Source: Leptodactylus fallax (lineage: Eukaryota > Chordata > Amphibia > Anura > Leptodactylidae). Taken from it: a stretch of 64,000 nt of DNA. The notes beneath the pieces are model-generated. The model was not told where the DNA came from. It did no database searches and saw only the letters and a list, made by a program, of their open reading frames with translations. Location: NCBI GenBank assembly GCA_947044405.1, contig CAMRHE010000115.1, forward strand, positions 2,356,001-2,420,000. The letters are read 5' to 3'. Both the position numbers and the translations under genes were made by a program. Positions 1 through 23,318 of the stretch are shown piece by piece; within the stretch, counting starts at the first letter, position 1; each line of letters opens with the position of its first letter.

Positions 1-969
1 GTAAGAGACAGCCAATGTTGTCTTAAGCTTCATTTGTCTGTATAAACTGTTAATGTTGAATGTATTTCTGTGATTCTGTTCCTTTAAGACAGCAGCCATT
101 GTAATTGTGACATGATGCTGGAGTGAGACCCCCCCCCTTTTATGTCAGCCTGCCTGTTCTGCAGACAGAGTGTGAGCAGAGAAGCAGGAAGTGACGAGAC
201 AGAGAGCAGCAGCCATCTTGGCAAGTGTTGTATTGAACTGGTGTGGAGATTTTTCTGTACAGCTAAGCTGTATCTTGGTCCAGAGACAAACAGAGTGTAA
301 AGAGACAACAGGACTAGTGAGTCCACGTGAAAGGAACTGTGCTCAGTGGCTGATCAGTGAGACTGACATTGTGACTGTGTATATGGATACCACAGATAGA
401 GACTCGCAGTGCTGTTGATGTACTGGACGGCACCTGCTAAATCCCGGCTTACATCCCAGCTCAGTGTATGGATTCGGCAGGACTGTCAGTGTGCTGAGTG
501 GAATCTGCTGTTGGATTACATTGCATTCAGTTGGTTTCCCTGTCTGTTAAAGAGGACTTCATTTCTCCCAAGATCCTGATAACCGTGAGGAGAGGATGCT
601 TCACTATAAAAGAAAGGACCGACTTTGGGCCCCACCGTGCGCTTCTACGGACTGTAAGCGGTCCACCTGGACCACTGGGGAAAAGGGGGTGCACCCAAAT
701 GTGAAGTCAGGGTCAGTTAGGGATAGTTTTGAGTATATTGTTCATTCAGTGTCCATACTGCAGAAGTGGACAGAGTAAAAGTAGAAACCATTGCAGAATT
801 TGCCTTGAAATTGTTCATGCTATATTGTATATTTTGCTTGTCTTTAGCCCTGTCATTTTACCTTTAACTAACCTTTATTAACTTATAGTAAATATATTTT
901 TTTTTTCTTGAACTACCGCGTGTGCGTTCATTTCTGGTTGCGGAGTCCAAACCACCTGCCTTGCTCTCG
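1..969. other. unclassified intergenic sequence, possible old retroelement piece
   Basis: No conserved protein-coding region is visible in any frame; the open frames are under 95 codons and resemble nothing I recognise. The stretch is of mixed composition, has a C-run near 129 and an AT-rich segment near 885-910, and ends where a TTCACAC-type inverted-repeat element begins. It could be a solo LTR or the 3' part of a retroelement, but I saw no clear terminal TG...CA pair, target duplication or primer-binding site. Confidence 0.3.
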
Positions 970-1440
970 GTTCACACTACCCCTGGTGACTGTTAGTAGT
1001 GTCCGTTGCTATTGTCTGTTACAACATTTTAGCAACGGACATTAGCAAAACCCGTAAAAAAAACCTTTGTTTTCAATGGGATTTTTTCGGGGGGGGGTGG
1101 GGGCTGGTGGTGGTTTTTTACAACAAAACCTTTATAACACCTTTTTTTTTTTTGGAAAAAAAATTTCGCATGACGGACAACAAGCGTCCATTATTTTTTA
1201 ACATTAAAGTCTATGGGTAACAGACGGTCGTTCGTTTTTTTCTGCGCATGTTCAGAAAGCAGAAGCACAAAAAAAAACAAAAAAACGGACAGTATAAAAA
1301 CAGACACCAACTGATGCTAATGTGTCCATTTTTTTAACTGATCCATTAAATGGATCAGCTAAAAAAATGGACAAATTAACATCAAGGTGGGTCCACACTA
1401 CTGTTGGATGTCCGTTCTGATAGTGTCCATTAAAAAAAAA
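970..1440. mobile_element. inverted-repeat MITE of the GTTCACACTACC family
   Basis: The segment opens with GTTCACACTACC and contains self-complementary stretches such as AATGTGTCCATTTTTTTAAC near 1319 facing a complementary copy near 1360-1385. A related and better preserved copy lies at 56,527-57,337 with the same GTGTCCGTTGCTATTGTC core. Paired ends, internal foldback and absence of coding sequence fit a non-autonomous DNA element. Superfamily not determined; the right boundary is approximate. Confidence 0.55.
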
Positions 1441-1470
1441 GTGAGCCGTGAACCCCAAACACACTGCTAT

Positions 1471-1510
1471 CATTATACTCGGGGGTCTTTTCAGACCCCC
1501 GTGTATAATG
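1471..1510. repeat. 40-bp palindrome (hairpin module, copy 1)
   Basis: CATTATACTCGGGGGTCT and its near-perfect reverse complement AGACCCCCGTGTATAATG are separated by 4 bases. Related hairpins occur at 1757, 38133, 52445, 52727 and 60723, always beside the same kind of foldback or minisatellite. Confidence 0.8.
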
Positions 1511-1756
1511 ATCAGAGGGCCAGGGGACGTGAGGGAACATAAAAAACACTGTCACTTACCTCTCCTACACTCCGCAGGCCTTGGGCCTGTTTGGTGACGT
1601 CACGAGGGCCGGGCCTGCGTCATTATGCGTTGCGACGCCGGCCCGGCTCATGCGAGATCTGGTCCAACATTGAAGATGGCCGAAGTAGCGGGGAGTGCAC
1701 CGGAGCCAGGGAGAGGTAGGTTTTTTTTGTTTGTATCCTCCCCTGGGTCTCCAATC

Positions 1757-1794
1757 ATTATACTCCGGGGTCTGAAAAGACCCCAGAGTATAAT
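1757..1794. repeat. 38-bp palindrome (hairpin module, copy 2)
   Basis: Arms ATTATACTCCGGGGTCT and AGACCCCAGAGTATAAT face each other around GAAA. The minisatellite unit starts shortly after the right arm, as in the copies at 52,727 and 60,723. Confidence 0.8.
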
Positions 1795-1975
1795 TATTGT
1801 TCATGGGTGGTCCACAATGGGGCATAATACTGTGTGCAGGGGCCACTATGGGGCATAATACTGTGTGTAGGGGACACTATGGCGCATAATAGTGTGTGCA
1901 GGAGGGCGGTTTGTGCGGGGGGGGGATGGCATGTCAAATGTTCGCCTTGGGGCTCAGCCATTCCTAGTTACACCA

Positions 1976-1985
1976 CTGTATATAT

Positions 1986-2055
<70 letters not shown>
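1976..2055. repeat. (TA)n microsatellite
   Basis: An almost pure TA dinucleotide run. It directly abuts a Tc1-type non-autonomous element at 2057, as expected for elements that insert at TA. A second TA run at about 2422-2460 separates that element from the next one. Confidence 0.9.
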
Positions 2056-2056
<1 letters not shown>

Positions 2057-2418
2057 CAGGTGCATCTCAATAAATTAGAATATCTTTGAAACGTTCATTC
2101 ATTTCAGTAATACAATACATAATCAGCGTCTTCCATGATTGTGTGTCCTACTGAACCAGACTGAGGGACCATTTAAAGGCTTAGGAAACCTTGGCAGGTG
2201 ACACACTGAATTTACAATACTGAACTTTTTTACAATATTCTAACTTTCTTAGATTTGGGTTTTCATTACCTGCCATCCATAATCAACATTTACAGAAATA
2301 AAACACTTAAAATAGAACACTCTGTGTGTAAAGAATCTAGAAAATATAGTTGGTCACGTTTTTAATTTAATTACTGAAAGAAATAAACGTTTCAAAGATA
2401 TACTAATTTATTTAGATG

Positions 2419-2421
<3 letters not shown>
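2057..2421. mobile_element. non-autonomous Tc1/mariner-type element
   Basis: The left end (GTGCATCTCAATAAATTAGA followed by ATATCTTTGAAACGTT) is repeated inverted at the right end (AACGTTTCAAAGATATACTA followed by ATTTATTTAGATGCAC), giving arms of about 36 bp around an AT-rich, non-coding core. Both ends sit in TA repeats. Arms, size and TA context fit a deletion derivative of a Tc1-like transposon. Confidence 0.75.
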
Positions 2422-2453
<32 letters not shown>

Positions 2454-2462
2454 TATATATAG

Positions 2463-4122
2463 ACAACCCCAATTCCAATGAAGTTGGGACGTTGTGTAAA
2501 ACATAAATAAAAACAGAATACGATGATTTGCAAGTCCTTTTCAATCTATATTCAATTGAATACACTACAAAGACAAGATATTTAATGTTCAAACGGATAA
2601 ACTTCATTAGTTTTTTGCAAATATTCACTCATTTTGAATATGATGCCTGCAACACGTTCCAAAAAAGCTTGGACAGGGCCAGGTTTACCACTGTGTTACA
2701 TCACCTTTCCTTTTAACAACACTCAATAAGCGTTTGGGAACTGAGGACATGAATTGTTGAAGCTTTGTAGGTGGAATTCTTTCCCATTCTTGCTTGATGT
2801 ACAACTTCAGTTTCTCAACAGTCTGGGGTCTCCTATGTCGTATTTTGCGCTTCATAATGCACCACACATTTTCAATGGGAGACAGGTCTGGACTGTAGGC
2901 CGGACGATCTAGTACCCGCACTCTTTTACTACGAAGCCACGCTGTTGTAACACGTGCAGAATGTGGCTTGGCACTGTCTTGCTGAAATAAGCAGGGATGT
3001 CCCTTAAAAAGACGTCGCTTGGATGGCAGCATATGTTGCTCCAAAACCTGTATGTACCTTTCAGCATTAATGGGGCCTTCAGAGATGTGCAAGTTACCCA
3101 TGCCAAGGACACTAACACACCTCCATACCATCAGAGATGTGCCATGGGCACTAACACACCCCCATACCATCAGAGATACTGGCTTTTGAACCTTGACCTG
3201 ATAACAATCCAGACAGTCCTTTTTCACTTTGGCCCGGAGGACACAACGTCCATGATTTCCAAAAACAATTTGAAATTTGGACTGGTCAGATCACAGGACA
3301 CTTTTCCACTTTGTGTCAGTCCATCTCAGATGAGCTCAGACCCAGAAAAGCCGACGGCATTTCTGGGTGTTGTTGATATATGGCTTTCGCTTTGCATGGT
3401 AGAGTTTTAACTTGCACTTGTAGATGTACTGAACAACTGTGTTCACTGACAATGGTTTTCTGAGGTGTTCCTGAGCCCATGTGGAAATATCCGTTACAGA
3501 ATGATGTTGGTTATTAATGCAGTGCTGACTGAGGGATCAAAGGTCACGGGTATTCAATGTTGGTTTTTGGCCTTGCCGCTTACTTGCAGAGATTTGTCCA
3601 GATTCTCTGAATCTTTTGATGATATTATGTACTGTAGATGATGAAATCCCTAAATTCCTTGCAATTGTATGTTGAGAAACGTTGTTCTTAAACTGTTGGA
3701 GTATTTGCTCATGCAGTTGTTCACAAAGTGGTGAATCTCGCCCCATCCTTGCTTGTGAACGACTGAGCCTTTCGGGGATGTTCCCTTTGTACCCAGTCAT
3801 GACACTCACCTGTTTCCAATTAACCTGTTCACCTCTGGAATGCTCCAAACAGGGTTTTTTTGAGCATTCCTCAACTTTCCCAGTCTTTTGTTGCTCCTGT
3901 CCCAGCTTTTTTGGAACATGTTGCAGGCATCAAATTCAAAATGAGTGAATATTTGCAAAAAAAATCAACAAAAAACAGTAAAGTTTATCCGTTTGAACAT
4001 GAAATATCTTGTCTTTGTAGTGTATTCAATTGAATATAGGTTGAAAAGGATTTGCAAATCATCGTATTCTGTTTTTATTTATGTTTTACACAACGTCCCA
4101 ACTTCATTGGAATTGGGGTTGT
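2463..4122 (-). mobile_element. Tc1-like transposon with long terminal inverted repeats, decayed
   Basis: Long inverted repeats of roughly 170 bp (about 2463-2635 and 3945-4122) begin with CAACCCCAATTCCAATGAAG and carry internal copies of the same motifs. Between them lies a broken transposase on the minus strand. The element is inserted beside TA and TG repeats, consistent with TA target choice. Confidence 0.88.
2685..3848 (-). pseudogene. Tc1-like transposase remnant
   Basis: The N-terminal part (3537-3848, minus) contains a helix-turn-helix region around NVSQHTIARNLGISSSTVHN. The C-terminal part (2685-3227, minus) holds the second catalytic Asp in [11 protein letters not shown] and the Glu in SPIENVW, and ends in [11 protein letters not shown]. 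Between 3228 and 3536 the frame is broken by shifts and stops. A 39-bp direct duplication (starts 3111 and 3150) repeats the SLMVWGCVS block in frame. The gene cannot make a full transposase. Confidence 0.85.
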
Positions 4123-4244
4123 GTGTGTGTGTGTGTGTATATATAATTTAATATATAATTTTTTTTTTTTTCAGTATCGCCACAAAATGTGATCACTAAA
4201 TGGTGTAAATAAAAATGGTGCAATTGTTTATTTTAATTAACCAT

Positions 4245-4765
4245 CTGTGGGACAATATACTGCTAGAGGGGCCACTATGGGACATTATTCTGTGTGGAGA
4301 GCCAGTATGGGACATTATGCAGTGTCTAGGGGCCACCATGGGACATTATACTACATAGGGGCCACTATGGGACATAATACGGTGTGGAGGGACCACTATG
4401 GGACATTATTCTGTGTGGAGGAGCCGATATGGGACATTATACTTTGTGGAGGTGCCACTATGGGGCATTATACTGTGTGTAGGGCTACTATGTGACATTA
4501 TATTGTGTGGAGGGATCATTGTGGGATATTATACTGAGTTGAGGGACTGCTATGGGACATTATTCTGTGTGGAGGGCAGGTATGGGACATTATACTGTTT
4601 GGAGGGGGCGTCTATAGGAAATTACACTGTGTGGAGGGCCTCTATGGGAAATCACATTGTACAGTACACACAGTGTATGTATGGATGCTATGGGCCATTA
4701 TACTGTGTGGAGGCTGCTATGGGACATTATATTGTGTGGAGGGGCCACTGTGGGACATTATAGTT
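4245..4765 (+). repeat. minisatellite, about 30-bp unit
   Basis: Roughly 17 imperfect units of the type GGCCACTATGGGACATTATA followed by CTGTGTGGAG. Units differ by substitutions and small indels. The consensus is clearly related to the arrays at 1803, 38465, 52785 and 60790, although no hairpin is seen next to this one. Open frames across it are artefacts of the repeat. Confidence 0.88.
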
Positions 4766-5091
4766 AATGGGGTCTATTGGGCTCCATATGTGACTGCTGT
4801 CATAGCGGTCTGCCTATCAGAGGACCAGAACAACAGATAGGCCGATGCTAATGAGACTCTTGCAAAAAATCATGGCAAGCAATTTTTCTATGCAAAAAAA
4901 AACAAAAAACTGCAGCATTACAGCCTGCAGGTGTGTATACAGTCTATTTTCCCTCATGGCTCGGGATATTTCTATTATTTTTAATATTAGTATTTATCCC
5001 ATGTCTAACCCTTCTGAAGGCCTTTAAAAAGCGGTAGCTAATCCCATCCCTTCACGCTCATTCACATTGTACAGAATCGCTGACCTCAGCG
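4766..5091. other. intergenic, no gene seen
   Basis: Single-copy-looking sequence between the minisatellite and the tRNA gene. No coding similarity or obvious repeat was recognised. Any upstream element of the tRNA gene would lie at its right end. Confidence 0.5.
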
Positions 5092-5162
5092 GCGCCGCTG
5101 GTGTAGTGGTATCATGCAAGATTCCCATTCTTGCGACCCGGGTTCGATTCCCGGGCGGCGCA
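5092..5162 (+). tRNA. tRNA-Gly, anticodon CCC
   Basis: A complete 71-nt cloverleaf without intron. The acceptor stem pairs GCGCCGC (5092-5098) with GCGGCGC (5155-5161), with discriminator A at 5162. The anticodon stem CAAGA/TCTTG encloses TTCCCAT, placing anticodon CCC at 5124-5126. The internal A box lies at about 5099-5109 and the B box GGTTCGATTCC at 5141-5151. A T-run at 5168-5172 is the expected pol III terminator. It lies 0.44 kb upstream of the TIA1 start codon in the same orientation. All arms pair, so it appears functional rather than a SINE relic. Confidence 0.97.
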
Positions 5163-5339
5163 CACCGTTTTTCTTCTGTACTTTAGCTTAAAAATCACAT
5201 ATCATGTCTGTATTGTTATTAACATCGTTATATATGTTCCTATAACCGATTATCCCCCGTTATTTCCATCGGAGCCTTAACCCGCTGTTTTCTATTCTGT
5301 TTTGACCGCACACAGGCGTTTAGCTAGGACAGCCTTTTC

Positions 5340-5601
5340 CGGGGTCCTAGTTGTGCGCATGCGCCGTCCTTTGTGACCGCCATCTTGTGGTGACGGTTTC
5401 TCTTGCATTGTTCCAGGCCGGGGCGGTGAGAAGCATTGGAGTGCGGCAGGTAGTGGTTGGATAGCGCGGCAGATAACGGTGTCCGGTGCTTTTATTGTCG
5501 CCTTACGTCTCCAACGGCTCACCGGTCCGGCTCGTATAACCCAATCGATTAACTTTCCCGCCGGGTCCCTTAGGACAGAGAGGGACCCGGAGCCTGGAGC
5601 C
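5340..5601 (+). promoter_or_regulatory. TIA1: CpG-rich TIA1 promoter and 5'UTR
   Basis: CpG density rises sharply over about 5280-5650 against an AT-rich background, with no TATA box near the likely start. Candidate sites seen by eye are an NRF1-type palindrome TGCGCATGCGC (5354-5364) and a YY1-type GCCATCTTG (5379-5387), both usual in housekeeping promoters. The 5'UTR leads to ATG at 5602 in a good context (G at -3 and +4). The transcription start cannot be fixed from sequence. Confidence 0.7.
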
Positions 5602-19336
<13,735 letters not shown>

Positions 19337-20340
19337 GAGGAAGGACTCCAAACGCATTTGTTTACTTTGATACCATTCTATAACCATGTCAGTGCAGATG
19401 TCAGAAAAAAAGAATATTTATTAAAACAGCAGAAAGTAACATTTTTTAATCATGACATTATCATCCACTCGATTAAGACACAAACTACAAAAAAAAAAAT
19501 ACTAGAGATGCTGGATGTTTGCCAATTTTTGCCTTCCTTTTTTCATTATTTTAATTTTTTTTTACATGTATATGTAACTGTTACTTAACCCGTCTCTCTC
19601 CAAGAGAACAGCCAAGCCTTGCTAGCCAGATCTTTTTGGCAGTAAAAGGGTTAAGATCCTTTTGAAATAATAATAAAAAAATACAATGCAGGGATCACTG
19701 CCATTTTGGGCAGCAAATTGCACAAAGTCTATTTTCTTTTTTTTCTTTCACTGAAGTAGTGTGCAGTTTTAGAGTGCATTCCTAGTATGATTTGAGATGT
19801 ATTATAAATTTAACTGTAAAAAAAAAATTTGTGACGCTGTGTTTGTGAAGGTTATGGTTTTTTTTCCCTTCAAATGAAGCCTTCGATATGAAAAAAAAAT
19901 GCTTTCATATTGTTCAGATTGTATACACTGTCTAAAATTCTTAACCCCTTTTATGTTTACATTCATGTGAATATTGACCATTTTAAATTTTTGTTTTGCC
20001 TTATAAAGTTTGTTGAATGAATGGAGGGCTTCGATCACTCTTGGATCGAACATGCAAAACTTTTTTCATTAGGAAAACAAAAATGTGACCTGATCTGAGC
20101 CTGTATGTGAAAACCAATATCTCCGATGGTTCTAATTCCATATGTTTTTGTCCTTTTTTTTGTTGTTGTTTTTTTTTGTTTTGTTTTTTTTTTTCTGTCA
20201 AGAAGGTGCCTAGGAAAAAATCCTCACTGGATTTATTTCTCAAGGATTTTTATCTTCTGTGATAAACAAAAAGTTATTTGGGAACGGACGGGAAGTATTA
20301 TATTCCTGTGCAATTAAATGATTTAAAGAAAAAAAAAAAA
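19337..20340 (+). other. TIA1: TIA1 3'UTR with U-rich tracts and candidate poly(A) signals
   Basis: AT-rich, non-coding DNA after the TIA1 stop. AATAAA at 19672-19677 and ATTAAA at 20313-20318 are candidate polyadenylation signals. T-runs at about 19539-19563 and 20143-20196 would give long U-rich RNA, the class of site bound by TIA1 itself. The true 3' end needs transcript data. Confidence 0.6.
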
Positions 20341-20489
20341 AGGTGAAATTCTTAATGAACACATGTGTATTATGTTGTATTGGTCCTGAGCTTTTGGGAA
20401 GGTTCATATACATTGTTTTAGGTCAGTAGTATTATGTTGTTGTGGGAAGCCCTGGCATTAAGCCTCATGTGTATGGCTCTGTTTAGTAC

Positions 20490-21122
20490 TTAAAGGGAAT
20501 CTATCATAAAAAAAAAACACTTTTAAGCTAATGGCACATAAGAATAGACTTTAAAAAGGCCATTCTTCTCCTACCTTTTATTGTTGTCGTCTCCCAGCCG
20601 TTTCTGTAAAAATCCGTTTCTTCAATTATGGAAATGATCCTCACCGAGCACCCGGGACGTTCCTCCGTGGCAGCGAGCACCCATCACGTCATCACTTGTC
20701 ACCGCCCATTAGTCTGTTGTGGTGACTCCCATCTTGGTCTTCTCTGTATGTTCTTTCTTCTACTTCCTCTGACGCAGCGCTGGACCGTCGCCATTTTCCG
20801 GTGGTCTTTCACAAGAGGCGCAGTAATGGCAGCCTGTCATGTGCAGTCGCTGCCGTCCAGTGCTACGTCAGAGGAAGTAGAAGAGAAGACAAAGATGGGA
20901 GTCACCACAACAGACTAATGGGCGATGACGCGGTGGGTGCTCGCAGCCATGGAGGAACGCCCCGGGTGCTCCATGAGGATCATTTCCATAATTAAAGAAA
21001 CGGATTTAAACAAACAGCTGGGAGAAGACAACAATGAAAGGCAGGAGAATAATGGCCTTTTTAAAGGCCATTCCAACGTGCCATTAGCTTAAGTGTTTTT
21101 TTTAATGATATATTACCTTTAA
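20490..21122. mobile_element. 633-bp long inverted repeat just after TIA1
   Basis: The ends TTAAAGGGAATCTATCAT and ATGATATATTACCTTTAA begin arms of nearly 300 bp that stay similar to the centre near 20,800, with shared blocks such as CCCATTAGTCTGTTGTGGTG and its complement. The ends match the family seen at 44,136-44,566. It begins about 150 bp beyond the likely TIA1 poly(A) site, so read-through RNA could fold into a long hairpin. Confidence 0.82.
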
Positions 21123-22705
21123 GGCAGCCATACAAGTGCCTTAACTGTATATAGAGAGTTGTTTTTCTCTCTGATGCCTAAGGCTACATGCACATGATGG
21201 TTTTACATGGATGGCATTCATGTGCTGTCCAGGCCTTCCACTAACTCATACATTTTAATGAATTGGCATAGGACCTGTCCTGAGTTTTGCATCCAAGCTC
21301 ACAGCCTTCCCATATGATCCTGTAGAAATAAACAGTCGGGGGCTATAGAAAAGAATGGGTCATTGTGCTATCCGTGGACGCATTTTCAACTCATATCTTC
21401 CTGTAACAGTGGAGGGTACTCATAAGTCAGACGCAGCCTTTGCAGGACAATGTACCTGTCCTGAAATTTATGGCAGCTCACATCAAGGTTTCCTGGGAAT
21501 ATTTATGCAGAACAGAAAAAAACTCAAATTTTTGTGGAAAACCTGACTTGTGATAAAAAATAGCGACTATTTTATGTCTTTTAATGGCAGTTATCTACCC
21601 CTGTATGTGCAGAGCATTGCTTCTAGTGCCATGCATGTGGCACTCAGGGTCACTGTTGGCTCCATAGTACAGAGCAGTACAGTACCTTTTGTGCCACTGT
21701 ATAGCGTCCAAAATCAGTATGTTATAGCCCTATAACTAGGTCCCACCAATCCACAAAACACTAATTTTATGTTTTAATTTAAAATTTATTAAATTTAATA
21801 CACAACTATGCTAAATTTCTAAGTGTGTTTATACATATAATTAGTGTTTATTTTATTCTGTTGGCACATATTTATAGAGCTGTACATGTGTGTGTTCCAT
21901 TGAAGAGGAGATTACTGGAATTCTGGATCATTTAATCAGTATGTTAGTCTGCCGTCACACTTATTAGAGAAGACCTTATGTTTTTCATTAAATGTTTCAA
22001 GCCCAAATTATATGAGCTTTTTCGTAAAGGGTCTTTCTGGTGGCTTGAAATTTAAGCAAATGTAAAGTAGAAAAAAATATATATATGTGTGCTCACCAAT
22101 CCCTGATGCTGTTACGGCACTGGCCAGGTCCTTTCTGGTCTCCTTATGCACTCTCAGCCAAGTGTGCTTGTGTATGGTGGAGTTGGGAAGAATAGCTGTC
22201 AGCAGAGCTTTCTTGGGTATGGCCAAACACATGAGAGAGCTGATTTGGTTGGAAAATCTACAGCAAGTTAATGTAAGCATGTCTGGGCCAAACACATTTC
22301 TACCTTAAAATAAACTGAAAATAACTCCTTGGGTCCTGTACTAGGAAGAACAAGAAAAAAAAAGTTACTAATCTTTCCATTTTACATTCTTAATGAACAA
22401 TGACGTGCTGTAGAGTAGATCTCACAGATGTGGTGTAAAGGCAGCCTAGAGGTCAGTATATTATGGCAGTCTTCTCTGTTTCTATACCTGTGGTTGAAAT
22501 CCTATTTGATTATACATGGAGATTGAAATCTGTCCTCCAGGGGGAGCTACAGAGACAAATATAAAGATGCACAAATTAATAACTGAAGGAGAGACTCAAG
22601 AACCAAATATCACCAAGAGGTCCTAGCCTAATAATTGTGGTTTGGCACAGTTTTACACTAACTGCAATGCCTGAATGGTTTTAGGATCATTTGATAGGTT
22701 ACTCT
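21123..22705. other. intergenic, no gene recognised
   Basis: No conserved coding sequence or complete element was recognised. A short ATATAT run lies near 22,078. Confidence 0.45.
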
Positions 22706-23318
22706 TAAAGAGGTTGTCTAGGGAGTTTTATTATACTCTCTCCTTCTAGGTGTGCATTCTAAACTTCACAGTACTAGGCTGGTCCTGACTGCATGGTCAC
22801 ATGCAGGGCTGTGGAGTCGGTACGCCAAAGCCCCGACTCCCGACTCCTCAATTTCCCCTGACTCCGACTTGCTTACTCCAGATAATGGTGCTAAACCTTA
22901 TAGATTCACTCAGAACTCAGACCCATCATTATATGAGGAATAGAACAGACCTTTACAGGACATTTCATCATTTTCAACATTTCATCATTTTCCCAAATTC
23001 TTATGAAAATATATTCAGCACTGTACCAATTTATTATATATTTTGGGAGTCGGTCCATTTTATATCGACTCTGACTCCACAGCCCTGGTCACATGATTGG
23101 AACCAGCATCTTACCCCCTCTCCCATTTTTGTAGGTGGTTTCCTTTGCCATGGGGGCTGACTTTACTATAGTCTGCCATCCTGCACAGCATAGGAGTAGA
23201 GGGAGGAGGCTTAGTGACCTGGGTACTGGTTCTGATCATGTGACCTGGATTCAGAACCAGTCTAGAATCTCCATGTCCAGGATGGGGGAAAAAAAAATAC
23301 CTGGACAACCCCTTTTAA
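22706..23318. mobile_element. MITE of the GGTTGTCCAGG family, split by a hAT MITE
   Basis: Left end TAAAGAGGTTGTCTAGGGAG and right end TACCTGGACAACCCCTTTTA are inverted repeats. A separate 284-bp element is inserted at 22,804-23,087, giving a clear order of insertion. Confidence 0.72.
22804..23087. mobile_element. hAT-type MITE with 8-bp target duplication
   Basis: Ends CAGGGCTGTGGAGTCGG and CTGACTCCACAGCCCTG are inverted repeats. The 8-bp GTCACATG stands on both sides (22,796-22,803 and 23,088-23,095), the hallmark of hAT insertion. The core is non-coding and rich in GACTCC-type repeats. Confidence 0.88.

Larger units (their letters stand above)
1441..1978 (+). mobile_element. hAT-like element fragment with two hairpins and a short minisatellite
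   Basis: Two palindromes of about 40 bp (1471-1510 and 1757-1794, arms like ATTATACTCCGGGGTC) bracket a GC-rich foldback of about 245 bp. After the second palindrome come four units of a roughly 30-bp repeat (GGGGCCACTATGGGGCATAA type, about 1803-1900). The segment ends with GTTACACCACTG at 1967-1978, close to the TIR of the complete hAT-type copy at 60,254-61,579. No matching 5' end was found, so this copy looks truncated. Confidence 0.55.

Noticed and set aside
1..969. Retroviral LTR or endogenous retrovirus
   Set aside because: No gag, pol or env similarity, no primer-binding site and no paired LTR were seen in the window.
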